Shown: positions 7,942 through 14,350 of the stretch, piece by piece
Layout of the letters: every line of letters begins with the position of its first letter
How positions within the stretch are numbered: the first letter of the stretch is position 1
Source of the DNA: an uncultured Clostridia bacterium
GTDB taxonomy: Bacteria; Bacillota; Clostridia; UMGS1883
Direction: 5' to 3'
NCBI GenBank assembly: GCA_934476455.1
Contig: CAKSNY010000036.1
Coordinates: 1 to 22,687 of the forward strand
Length of the DNA stretch: 22,687 nt
Position numbers and translations under genes: made by a program
Notes under the pieces: generated by a model
What the model was told of the DNA's origin: nothing
The model's database searches: none
Seen by the model: the letters and a program-made list of their open reading frames with translations, nothing else

Positions 7942-7966
7942 AATAACAGTAATCATTACTGTTATT
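7942..7966. promoter_or_regulatory. Per/Fur box: perfect 25-bp palindrome
   Basis: AATAACAGTAAT, a central C, then its exact complement: a 12-1-12 palindrome with no mismatch. Its core CAGTAAT-C-ATTACTG follows the 7-1-7 pattern of Per boxes (TTATAAT-N-ATTATAA). It spans roughly +2 to +26 of the perR-rubrerythrin transcript, between the -10 box and the RBS, so a bound repressor would block transcription. Confidence 0.85.
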
Positions 7967-7974
7967 ATAATTGT

Positions 7975-8003
7975 ATTATAGCACCTCTACCCTACATTGT
8001 CAA
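7975..8003 (-). promoter_or_regulatory. Consensus promoter of perR-rubrerythrin
   Basis: Minus-strand TTGACA (8003-7998), 17-bp spacer, TATAAT (7980-7975): a perfect match to the vegetative consensus. The -35 box lies inside the last codons of the upstream VanW-family gene. Such a strong promoter fits a gene kept off by a repressor and induced on demand. Confidence 0.9.
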
Positions 8004-8589
8004 TATCTTTTTCAATAATTTTTACATAAATTTTATTTTCCTGAATCCAAGCGTATATAAGCAGCGTTTTTCCCGTATTGTTTTTAATGCGCAAATCCTT
8101 TGCACCGTAAACAACGGTTGCGTCGCTTCCGTCCGGGGCATACGCAACCGGCTTTGTGTGGCTGTAACGTTCCTTTATTTCAAGCCCTGCCGCCGTCGCC
8201 GCCTTATATATGGTCGTGCTTAGCTGGCACACCCCGCCGCCGTAATCGTAGCAATGCTCGCCGTCTATAATTACCGTGGCGGTTTTATATCCGTTTTCCT
8301 TTGTGCGCGGTCCCGTTTTTTCGTTAAAGCTGAAAATATTTTCGCTTTTTATTTCGCACCCGCTTACATTTTCTATCGCACGCTGTATATTAAAAACTCG
8401 GTTTTTTGAACTGTCAAGAATTTCCGTGTACGCCTCGCCGATGCAGATTTCCTGTGCGATGTATTGCGGCGATTTCTCCTCGGTATTTTGTATTTTTGCA
8501 TTGTCTGCCGGCGCTGCCGTTTTGTTTTGCGGCGGTTGTTTTGCACACGCAGACAGCACTATCAGCACTGCTAAAATTATTATTTTCAT
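7987..8589 (-). CDS. VanW-family lipoprotein
   Basis: 200 residues. The N-terminus 'MKIIILAVLIVLSACAK' is a lipoprotein signal with lipobox LSAC and acylated Cys15, so the mature protein is anchored on the outer face of the membrane after a low-complexity linker (about 16-45). Residues 70-195 carry the VanW fold: 'NIFSFNEKTGPRTKENGYKTA', abbreviated by its key parts 'FSFN..TGPRT..NGY', then 'GGGVCQLSTTIYKAA' and 'ERYSHTKPVAYAP'. VanW-domain proteins occur in some vancomycin-resistance clusters but are far more widespread; their biochemical role is unsettled, and nothing here suggests resistance genes. The start is fixed by AGGAGAAGGGG, which lies inside the 3' arm of a terminator hairpin, with TTTTTT as the spacer to ATG. 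Confidence 0.88.
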   Translation of the reverse strand: MKIIILAVLIVLSACAKQPPQNKTAAPADNAKIQNTEEKSPQYIAQEICIGEAYTEILDSSKNRVFNIQRAIENVSGCEIKSENIFSFNEKTGPRTKENGYKTATVIIDGEHCYDYGGGVCQLSTTIYKAATAAGLEIKERYSHTKPVAYAPDGSDATVVYGAKDLRIKNNTGKTLLIYAWIQENKIYVKIIEKDIDNVG

Positions 8590-8630
8590 AAAAAACCCCT
8601 TCTCCTGATTATTTTAATCAGAAAAAGGGG
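8590..8630 (-). terminator. Terminator hairpin containing the VanW-gene RBS
   Basis: Arms 8596-8610 and 8616-8630 form 15 pairs (two are G-U in minus-strand RNA) around a 5-nt loop and are followed by TTTTTT (8595-8590). The next base begins the ATG of the VanW-family gene. The 3' arm, AATCAGGAGAAGGGG, is also that gene's Shine-Dalgarno region. The element therefore terminates the upstream gene's transcript and would mask translation of any read-through transcript. Confidence 0.8.
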
Positions 8631-8649
8631 GATAAATTCCTGTGAAATT

Positions 8650-9195
8650 TTAATTATTTTCGGATTTTACCTTATATTCGTTTTCAATCTTTCCGCTTCG
8701 CAAATCCTCCAGTATTTGTTTTTTTACGCTGAGATATTCTGCAGGTATAACAAAGCTGTCTTCATCCGACATTATCTCTGTCTCGGCAATCGGATAGGGC
8801 ATACTCTCCTCTGTTAAAAAGCCCATATCCTCATAAATAACCTCACTGCCGCAGGTATCGCACACAAGCCCGGTATTATCGGCATTGTTTTTATACCGCC
8901 CGTGTTTTCCGCTTTCGTAATAACAGCCTGTGCAATCATTAAAGGCAAGTCTGTAGCTTCCGTCCTGCGTTTTTACGGCAATTATATCTGTGTCAAGCTT
9001 TTTTAACGGAATAAATATTGCTTTTTCATCCGTAATTTTACTTTTATCAATAGAAACATCCTCTATTCTGTTGCTTATGTTTCTTTCAACGGAAAACGCG
9101 CACATCATAATAAAAACAACAGCCAAAACACCTATGAGTAATTTTCTATTTCTTGATTTCCGCGCTTCGTCAAGCCTGTTTCTTACTTTATCCAC
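8650..9195 (-). CDS. Membrane-anchored four-cysteine protein, DUF2318-like
   Basis: 181 residues from GTG 9195, which has GGGGTGA 5-6 nt upstream; an in-frame TTG at 9210 has no comparable RBS. Residues 1-17 are basic, 18-36 form one transmembrane helix ('LLIGVLAVVFIMMCAFSV'), and the remainder should be extracytoplasmic. Two Cys pairs, 'DCTGC' (88, 91) and 'CDTCG' (112, 115), flank a short charged loop, after 'DIIAVKTQDGSYRLAFN'. This is the arrangement of DUF2318-type domains (iron-sulphur-like membrane protein), which often occur near iron or metal transport genes. A metal or Fe-S/haem-binding role is an inference; no transporter is adjacent. It has its own promoter and a terminator 20 nt after the stop. 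Confidence 0.65.
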   Translation of the reverse strand: MDKVRNRLDEARKSRNRKLLIGVLAVVFIMMCAFSVERNISNRIEDVSIDKSKITDEKAIFIPLKKLDTDIIAVKTQDGSYRLAFNDCTGCYYESGKHGRYKNNADNTGLVCDTCGSEVIYEDMGFLTEESMPYPIAETEIMSDEDSFVIPAEYLSVKKQILEDLRSGKIENEYKVKSENN

Positions 9196-9224
9196 ATAAT
9201 CACCCCGCAATAATACCTATAACA

Positions 9225-9253
9225 ATTATACACATATTTTCCGATTTTTACAA
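9225..9253 (-). promoter_or_regulatory. Promoter of the DUF2318-like gene
   Basis: Minus-strand TTGTAA (9253-9248), 17-bp spacer, TATAAT (9230-9225). It lies immediately after the purB stop codon, so the four-cysteine gene can be transcribed independently of purB. Confidence 0.7.
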
Positions 9254-9259
9254 CAGCAT

Positions 9260-10696
9260 TTAAACATTAAGGCTTACTTTTATATCCTCTGTGCAGTATT
9301 TTTGTATAATCGGGTTTGCATATTCCTTTATAAATTCTTCTGTTTGCCCTATGCTGCGCCCGATATAAAGTGCCGGGTCAAGCGCTGCCGCTATTTCTTC
9401 CTTTGTTATATTAAATGCTTCGTCCCCGGCTATTCTGTCTATAAGGTCGTTTTTCTTCCCCTCCAGCTTTACACGCGTAGCCGCCTTTTGCGAATGTACG
9501 CGCAGCCTTTCGTGAAGCTGCTGGCGGTTTCCGCCTTTTTTAACAGCCTGCATCATTATATTTTCCGTAGCCATAAACGGCAGCTTTTCCATCACGCGCC
9601 TTGTTATAACCTTATCATATACAACAAGCCCGCTTGTTATGTTTATATAAATGTTTAAAATAGCGTCAACCGCCAAAAATGCCTCTGCTACGCTTATTCG
9701 CTTATTTGCCGAATCGTCAAGCGTTCTTTCAAACCACTGTGTTCCTGCCGTAAATGCCGGGTTTAATGAATCGCATATAACATACCTTGCCAATGCCGAT
9801 ATACGCTCCGACCGCATCGGATTTCTTTTATACGGCATAGCTGACGAGCCTATTTGGTTTTTCTCAAACGGTTCTTCAACCTCTTCAAACGATTGCAGCA
9901 GGCGCAGGTCGTTTGAGAATTTATACGCGCTTTGCGCAAAGCCGGAAAGCACGGACAGAAAATACGCGTCAACCTTTCTTGAATATGTCTGCCCGGATAC
10001 CGGAACGCACTCTGCAAATCCCATGTCACTTGCGATAAGTCTTTCAAGCTCCTTAACCTTTTCCTCGTCCCCGCAGAAAAGCTCCATAAAGCTTGCCTGT
10101 GTACCCGTTGTACCCTTTGAGCCAAGCATTTTAAGGCGTGATATGTGTGTTTCCATTTCCTCTATATCCATTATAAGCTCATACATCCAAAGTGTTGCAC
10201 GTTTCCCCACCGTTGTGAGCTGTGCGGGCTGCAAATGTGTATACGCAAGGCACGGCAGCGCCTTATATTCATCTGCAAAACCGGAAAGATTTTTCACAAC
10301 CTGCGCCGCTTTTTTTACGATAAGCTGTGCCGCCTGCTTCATTATATATACATCTGTGTTATCGCCCACATAGCAGCTTGTTGCGCCGAGGTGAATTATC
10401 GGCTCTGCCGACGGGCACTGCTGCGCATACGCGTAGACATGGCTCATAACATCATGCCTTACTTCCTTTTCGCGCGCCTGTGCAACCTCAAAATTTATAT
10501 CGTCCTTATATTTTTCCATTTCCGCAATCTGCGAGTCCTTTATGTCAAGCCCGAGCTGCTTTTCAGCCTTTGCCAGCGCTATCCACAGTCTGCGCCACGT
10601 TTTAAACTTGAACTCCTCCGAAAAGATGTATTGCATTTTCTCACTCGCATAACGTGTTGAAAACGGTGAAATATATTTTTCTTTGTTTGATTCCAT
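9260..10696 (-). CDS. purB: Adenylosuccinate lyase
   Basis: 478 residues. Cleaves SAICAR to AICAR and adenylosuccinate to AMP, each releasing fumarate, in cytosolic purine synthesis. It belongs to the fumarase/aspartase superfamily: the signature 'GSSAMPYKRNP' is at residues 283-293 and carries the catalytic serine loop; 'THLQPAQ' near residue 153 carries a catalytic histidine; 'EVRHDVMSHVYA' and 'HLGATS' near 78-107 form the substrate site. Length is normal. Two in-frame ATGs, 10705 and 10696, follow AAAGG; the second is at proper spacing (9 nt) while the first abuts the RBS, so I prefer 10696. It stands alone, without other purine genes nearby, between its own promoter and the DUF2318-like gene. 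I saw no riboswitch in its leader of about 60 nt. Confidence 0.95.
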   Translation of the reverse strand: MESNKEKYISPFSTRYASEKMQYIFSEEFKFKTWRRLWIALAKAEKQLGLDIKDSQIAEMEKYKDDINFEVAQAREKEVRHDVMSHVYAYAQQCPSAEPIIHLGATSCYVGDNTDVYIMKQAAQLIVKKAAQVVKNLSGFADEYKALPCLAYTHLQPAQLTTVGKRATLWMYELIMDIEEMETHISRLKMLGSKGTTGTQASFMELFCGDEEKVKELERLIASDMGFAECVPVSGQTYSRKVDAYFLSVLSGFAQSAYKFSNDLRLLQSFEEVEEPFEKNQIGSSAMPYKRNPMRSERISALARYVICDSLNPAFTAGTQWFERTLDDSANKRISVAEAFLAVDAILNIYINITSGLVVYDKVITRRVMEKLPFMATENIMMQAVKKGGNRQQLHERLRVHSQKAATRVKLEGKKNDLIDRIAGDEAFNITKEEIAAALDPALYIGRSIGQTEEFIKEYANPIIQKYCTEDIKVSLNV

Positions 10697-10764
10697 TTTG
10701 TTCATCCTTTACTTTGTTTCGGCTAAGCACCGGGGAACCAAGCCCCACATACCGCATTATGTAT

Positions 10765-10794
10765 ATTATAACAAGCTTTTAAACGCTTTGTCAA
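10765..10794 (-). promoter_or_regulatory. Promoter of purB
   Basis: Minus-strand TTGACA (10794-10789), 18-bp spacer, TATAAT (10770-10765). Both hexamers are consensus. The predicted leader is about 60 nt and contains GGCT...AGCC self-complementarity that is too weak to call as a regulatory structure. Confidence 0.8.
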
Positions 10795-10829
10795 GGAATG
10801 AAGCAGAAAATATGCTAAATTCTGCATTA

Positions 10830-10866
10830 TATGAAAAACCCCGTGCCGGGCACGGGGTTTTTCATA
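10830..10866 (-). terminator. Terminator after the aldolase gene
   Basis: A near-continuous palindrome, TATGAAAAACCCCGTGCC and its complement, with a GC-rich stem flanked by A5 on one side and T5 on the other. It lies 10 bp past the aldolase stop and should end the kdgK-aldolase transcript. Symmetry means it could also act in the plus direction. Confidence 0.92.
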
Positions 10867-10876
10867 GGGTATAAAA

Positions 10877-11842
10877 TTACTTTCTCTGAAGGAGGTGAAC
10901 TCCAAATCCGCCGAATTCGTCAGCAAGATAGATAAACTTTCTTGTGCCGTCATCGTTGTACGTCGCAGATTCTTCGTTAAACTTAACACCCTTCTTTGAA
11001 AGATGGTAGATAGCTCTTTCAACACTGTTTGTAAGTATCGCAATATGACCGCACTTTCCCGGTCCCTTGCTCTTCATAACCTCAAACTGAGAACCTACAA
11101 ACATTCCTTTTGCGCTTTCACGCTCAATATCCTTACCCATAAACAGCGAAAGCATCTTTGCTGTGTTTTTCGCTTCTTCTTCGTTTTCGTTGTTTATGCC
11201 GATATGCCCGATGTCAAACCCAAGCATTATGTCAACAGCCTGCTTTGTAAGGCGTGTAATTTCTTCCCAGTTGTCGTTATCTATGTAGCTTTCCTTTACC
11301 ATAAAGCTGCCGCCGCAGGCAAGAATTTTGCTGTTTTTGAGATAATCGTTTACATTGTCAAGGCTTACGCCGCCGGTGGGCATAAACTTAACGGCACCGT
11401 AGGGTGCAGACATTGCCTTTATTTTTGCAAGACCGCCGCTTTGCTCTGCGGGGAAGAACTTTACAACCTTAAGACCAAGCTCAAGCGCCTGCTCTATTTC
11501 AGACGGAGTTGTGCAGCCCGGAAGCGGCGTTACACCCTTTTCAAGGCACCATTTAACTACCTTGGGGTTAAAGCCGGGGCTTACGATAAACTTTGCGCCT
11601 GCGTCAAGTGCGCGCTGTGCCTGCTCTGTTGTAAGAACGGTACCCGCGCCTACAATCATATCGGGATAAGCCTTCGTTATTGCACGTATAGCTTCCTCTG
11701 CCGCATCTGTTCTGAAGGTTACCTCTGCCGCTGCAAGACCGCCGTCAATAAGCGCTTTTGCAAGCGGAACTGCCTTTGAAGCGTCATTTATTTTAATAAC
11801 CGGAATAATACCTATGTTGGAAATTTCCTTTAAAATATCCAT
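10877..11842 (-). CDS. eda: KDPG/KHG aldolase fused to a C-terminal VOC (glyoxalase-fold) domain
   Basis: 321 residues. Residues 1-207 are a class I 2-keto-3-deoxy-6-phosphogluconate aldolase, splitting KDPG into pyruvate and glyceraldehyde 3-phosphate: Glu40 ('AAEVTFRT'), the Schiff-base lysine Lys128 in 'VVKFFPAEQ', and 'PTGGV' (155-159) for phosphate. The usual enzyme ends here. Residues 208-321 add a vicinal-oxygen-chelate domain with paired beta-alpha-beta units: 'IGHIGINNENEEEA' with His213, 'GKCGHIAILTNSVERA' with His266, and 'FIYLADEFGGFGVHLLQ' with Glu309; the spaced His/Glu residues resemble a metal site. The start ATG 11842 is 9 nt after AAAGG; an ATG at 11851 abuts the RBS. It is 16 bp downstream of kdgK and clearly co-transcribed. 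The VOC domain could bind a keto-sugar as a sensor or act as an isomerase or epimerase; unknown. Confidence 0.92.
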   Translation of the reverse strand: MDILKEISNIGIIPVIKINDASKAVPLAKALIDGGLAAAEVTFRTDAAEEAIRAITKAYPDMIVGAGTVLTTEQAQRALDAGAKFIVSPGFNPKVVKWCLEKGVTPLPGCTTPSEIEQALELGLKVVKFFPAEQSGGLAKIKAMSAPYGAVKFMPTGGVSLDNVNDYLKNSKILACGGSFMVKESYIDNDNWEEITRLTKQAVDIMLGFDIGHIGINNENEEEAKNTAKMLSLFMGKDIERESAKGMFVGSQFEVMKSKGPGKCGHIAILTNSVERAIYHLSKKGVKFNEESATYNDDGTRKFIYLADEFGGFGVHLLQRK

Positions 11843-11858
11843 TTTTTTCATCCTTTCT

Positions 11859-12890
11859 TTATCTTTGAACACGGCCGCTGCCATCGCCGCCCACAAGGTT
11901 TTCAACCTCTGCACGCGTAACAATGTTCATATCCCCCGGAATCGTGTGCTTAAGTGCCGAAGCCGCAACACCGTATTCGAGAGCGCTCTTAAAGTCTTTA
12001 CCGTCAAGGAAACCGCAGATAACGCCGCCGGCAAAGCTGTCGCCGCCGCCCACACGGTCAACAATAGGATGAATTCTGTATTCCTTGGAATGGTAAAATT
12101 CCTTCGTATCTCTTGAATATATACATGCAGACCAACCGTTATCCGAAGCGGAATGTGAAACACGGAGCGATGATATTACATATTCAAAGTTGAATTTTTC
12201 AACCATCTGTTCAAAAATGCTCTTGTAACCTGCAAGCTCAAGCTCGCCGCTGGTTACGTCGGTATCGCCGGGCTTAAAGCCAAGAACCTTTTCAGCATCC
12301 TCTTCGTTTCCGATGCAAACGTCAACATACTGCATAAGATTAGACATTACCTTCTGTGCTTTCTCGCTTGACCAAAGCTTCTTTCTGAAGTTAAGGTCGC
12401 ACGACACCTTTACGCCCTTTGCCTTTGCAGCCTTGAGCGCAGTCTCTGTCAAAGCGGCAGCCTTGTCTGAAACAGCCGGTGTAATTCCCGTAAAGTGGAA
12501 CCAGTCGCAGCCGTCAAAAATCTTATCAAAATCAAAATCCTTTTCCTCTGCCTCGGAAATTGAAGAATGAGCCCTGTCGTATACAACGTTTGACGCTCTC
12601 ATAGATGCGCCCGACTCAAGAAAATATATACCGAGCCTTTCACCGCCGCGGGCGATATTATCGGTCTTTACATTCATCTTGCGAAGAGCAGCCACCGCGC
12701 AATCCCCTATGGGATTTGCCGGAACCTTTGTTACAAATTCTGCGTTATGACCGTAGTTTGCAAGCGATACAGCAACATTTGCCTCACCGCCGCCGTAGCA
12801 TACGTCAAACTCGTCAGCCTGTAAAAACCTTTCAAAATTCGGTGTGGAAAGGCGAAGCATAATCTCGCCCATGGTAACAACCTTTGCCAT
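11859..12890 (-). CDS. kdgK: 2-keto-3-deoxygluconate kinase (PfkB family)
   Basis: 343 residues. Phosphorylates 2-keto-3-deoxygluconate to KDPG, the substrate of the aldolase encoded next, completing uronate/pectin or gluconate breakdown. Ribokinase-fold landmarks: 'YGGGEANVAVSLANYG' (about 32-47) for the sugar, 'LGIYFLESGASMRASNVVYDR' region near 86-106 (typical of KDG kinases), and the PfkB C-terminal signature 'DRVGGGDSFAGG' with catalytic base Asp284. The RBS is AAGGAGAG, 6 nt before ATG 12890. Divergent from an AraC-type regulator across 134 bp. I could not find a convincing -35/-10 pair for this direction, consistent with dependence on an activator. Confidence 0.93.
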   Translation of the reverse strand: MAKVVTMGEIMLRLSTPNFERFLQADEFDVCYGGGEANVAVSLANYGHNAEFVTKVPANPIGDCAVAALRKMNVKTDNIARGGERLGIYFLESGASMRASNVVYDRAHSSISEAEEKDFDFDKIFDGCDWFHFTGITPAVSDKAAALTETALKAAKAKGVKVSCDLNFRKKLWSSEKAQKVMSNLMQYVDVCIGNEEDAEKVLGFKPGDTDVTSGELELAGYKSIFEQMVEKFNFEYVISSLRVSHSASDNGWSACIYSRDTKEFYHSKEYRIHPIVDRVGGGDSFAGGVICGFLDGKDFKSALEYGVAASALKHTIPGDMNIVTRAEVENLVGGDGSGRVQR

Positions 12891-12913
12891 TGTTATCTCT
12901 CCTTAAAAATAAT

Positions 12914-12999
12914 ATATTTGACATTTGTTCCCTATGATTATATAATAGCACCGTAAAGACTTATATTTCGTCAATTATATTGTGCAAAATGTCAAATAT
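12914..12999. promoter_or_regulatory. 13-bp inverted repeat pair in the kdgK/AraC intergenic region
   Basis: ATATTTGACATTT at 12914-12926 and its exact complement at 12987-12999; centres are 73 bp apart, about seven helical turns. The left copy contains the -35 box of the regulator's promoter and lies 24 bp from the kdgK start; the right copy is in the regulator's leader. This is a likely operator pair, possibly bound with looping by the AraC protein itself. Confidence 0.55.
12918..12946 (+). promoter_or_regulatory. Promoter of the AraC-family gene beside kdgK
   Basis: TTGACA (12918-12923), 17-bp spacer, TATAAT (12941-12946): consensus. It predicts a leader of about 70 nt to the ATG at 13025 and is overlapped by the 13-bp repeat. 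Confidence 0.85.
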
Positions 13000-13024
13000 G
13001 TTACGATTTTTGGAGGTGGCACAG

Positions 13025-13885
13025 ATGCCTTTTTCAGTGCCTGTTTTAAAAGAGGACAACTCCTCCGCGCCGCTTGTCCGGGTTTTTCGCTCACGTGTGG
13101 GCGCCGACACGGAGGTTTTCAGCGAACACCACCATACTGCGTGCGAAATAACTATGGTACTGTCCGGCTGCGGTATTTACGCAACAAAAAATGCCGAATT
13201 TGATTTTGCCGCGGGCGATGTGTTTTTTTTCAGTACGGACGAATATCATTTTATAAAAAAGCTCGGTGAAAATGCCGATTTTTTAAACATCCACTTTGAG
13301 CCGAGGTATATTTGGTCTGACAATTTCGGAATATCAAATGCGGAGCTTATAAAAACCTTTTTTAATAGGAAGGACCTTGTAAACAAGCTTGAAAGCAGCA
13401 GCGAATCCGCACGCCTTATACGCGAGCTGATTTATAAAATAAATGATGAAATGGCAAAAAAAAGACCCGAATACACAACAATGGTAAAAATTCATCTGCT
13501 TAATATATTGGTTGAGATGCTGCGTTCTCTCGGGTTTGAGCTTTCCACCGAGGAAAAAAGCGGAAATTCGCAAACAATGCGCGCGGTTGAAGATGCAATG
13601 AATTATATAAACGCAAATCTTGAAAGTGACCTCACGCTTGAGGGGCTTTCCGACTACGCACATATGAGCAAAACATACTTCTGCAGCCAGTTTAAAAAGC
13701 TTAACGGTATATCGCCGTGGGAATATATAACGATAAAAAGAATAGAAAAAGCGATAATGCTTATAGAATCCACCTCGCTTACAAAGCTTGAAATAGCCGC
13801 CCGCTGCGGCTATAACAACACATCGAACTTTTATCACGCATTCCGCCGCATAACGGGCAAAACGCCGCGCGATTATATGCCGTGA
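13025..13885 (+). CDS. AraC-family regulator, probably of kdgK-eda
   Basis: 286 residues from ATG 13025, chosen because GGAGGTGG lies just upstream; an in-frame TTG at 12980 lacks an RBS and would place the operator inside the gene. Residues 20-90 are a cupin-like sugar-sensing domain ('FSEHHHTACEITMVLSGCG', 'FDFAAGDVFFFSTDEYHFI'). Residues about 190-286 are the double helix-turn-helix of AraC/XylS proteins: 'LTLEGLSDYAHMSKTYFCSQF' region, then 'LTKLEIAARCGYNNTSNFYHAFRRITGKTPRDY'. In the family the second half is the recognisable signature. Divergence from kdgK-eda and the shared repeat pair suggest it responds to a uronate-derived keto-sugar and controls both directions. The inducer is inference. 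Confidence 0.9.
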   Translation: MPFSVPVLKEDNSSAPLVRVFRSRVGADTEVFSEHHHTACEITMVLSGCGIYATKNAEFDFAAGDVFFFSTDEYHFIKKLGENADFLNIHFEPRYIWSDNFGISNAELIKTFFNRKDLVNKLESSSESARLIRELIYKINDEMAKKRPEYTTMVKIHLLNILVEMLRSLGFELSTEEKSGNSQTMRAVEDAMNYINANLESDLTLEGLSDYAHMSKTYFCSQFKKLNGISPWEYITIKRIEKAIMLIESTSLTKLEIAARCGYNNTSNFYHAFRRITGKTPRDYMP

Positions 13886-13938
13886 TGTTATAGCGCAGAT
13901 TTTATGTAAATATTTTTCAAACACCTCATAAATACTTA

Positions 13939-13968
13939 TCGGCGCACGGTAAAATTACCGTGCGCCGA
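13939..13968. terminator. Terminator between the convergent AraC and SASP genes
   Basis: TCGGCGCACGGTAA at 13939-13952 and its exact complement at 13955-13968 form a very stable GC-rich stem. It sits between the two convergent genes and should serve both. Neither side has a long T-run, so efficiency is uncertain. Confidence 0.65.
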
Positions 13969-13983
13969 AAGTGTTTTGCCTGT

Positions 13984-14175
13984 TTACTTCATGCTGTTTT
14001 CATAAGCATGAATCATCTTTTTAACCATCTGTCCGCCTACAGAACCTGCCTGACGCGATGTGAGGTCACCGTTGTAACCGTTTTTAAGGTTTACACCAAC
14101 CTCGTTTGCCGCTTCCATCTTAAATTTGTCAAGAGCCTGCGATGCCTCAGGTACAAGTCTTTTATTTCTTGCCAT
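13984..14175 (-). CDS. Alpha/beta-type small acid-soluble spore protein
   Basis: 63 residues from ATG 14175. DNA-binding protein that coats and protects the chromosome in dormant spores and is degraded at germination. Both family signatures are visible: 'KMEAANEVGVNL' around residues 19-30, containing the GPR protease cleavage context, and 'GDLTSRQAGSVGGQMVKKMI' near 36-55, the helix-turn region. An in-frame ATG nine codons upstream (14202) has no RBS and the family normally starts within a few residues of 'RLVPEA', so I use 14175; its GGGAG is 12 nt away, longer than ideal. Transcription in the forespore by sigma-G is expected, but I could not recognise a sigma-G promoter in the 175 bp upstream. 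Confidence 0.93.
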   Translation of the reverse strand: MARNKRLVPEASQALDKFKMEAANEVGVNLKNGYNGDLTSRQAGSVGGQMVKKMIHAYENSMK

Positions 14176-14350
14176 GATATATTCATTCTCCCTCTGTGCC
14201 ATTATTTTATTTTTTTAATCGCTGCGTACAGATAAGCGTTTGTAATCAAACGTTCATTTGTCGGCTGCGGTTTATTTATCGGCACATTAACAGTTTGTGC
14301 AGCTTAAGCTTTTTTAATCTGACAATTTAAGCTAAATTATTCTGTTTTTT

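Noticed and set aside
7987..8589. Vancomycin resistance cluster suggested by the VanW-family gene
   Set aside because: No vanH, ligase, vanX or two-component genes are nearby, and VanW-domain proteins are common outside resistance clusters.
9651..10373. 240-codon open frame on the plus strand
   Set aside because: It lies wholly opposite purB, has no RBS, and its composition (Ser-rich, no domain) is what the antisense frame of a conserved gene gives.
10706..10764. Purine riboswitch in the purB leader
   Set aside because: The leader is only about 60 nt, too short for a purine aptamer plus expression platform, and lacks the conserved three-helix core.
10803..10825. GCAGAA...TTCTGC inverted repeat near the purB promoter
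   Set aside because: Only six paired bases with an AT-rich loop and no T-run; the strong terminator next to it accounts for termination.
11003..11779. 258-codon plus-strand open frame
   Set aside because: Antisense of the aldolase gene; Cys/Tyr-rich with no recognisable family or start signal.
13334..13924. 196-codon minus-strand open frame
   Set aside because: Antisense of the AraC-type regulator and rich in Cys, Phe and Tyr; it also runs into the terminator region.
14236..14343. CGTTTG-ATTA-CAAACG and AGCTTAA...TTAAGCT repeats after the fucosidase gene
   Set aside because: Short stems without T-runs on the minus strand; I could not support a terminator or a sigma-G promoter here.
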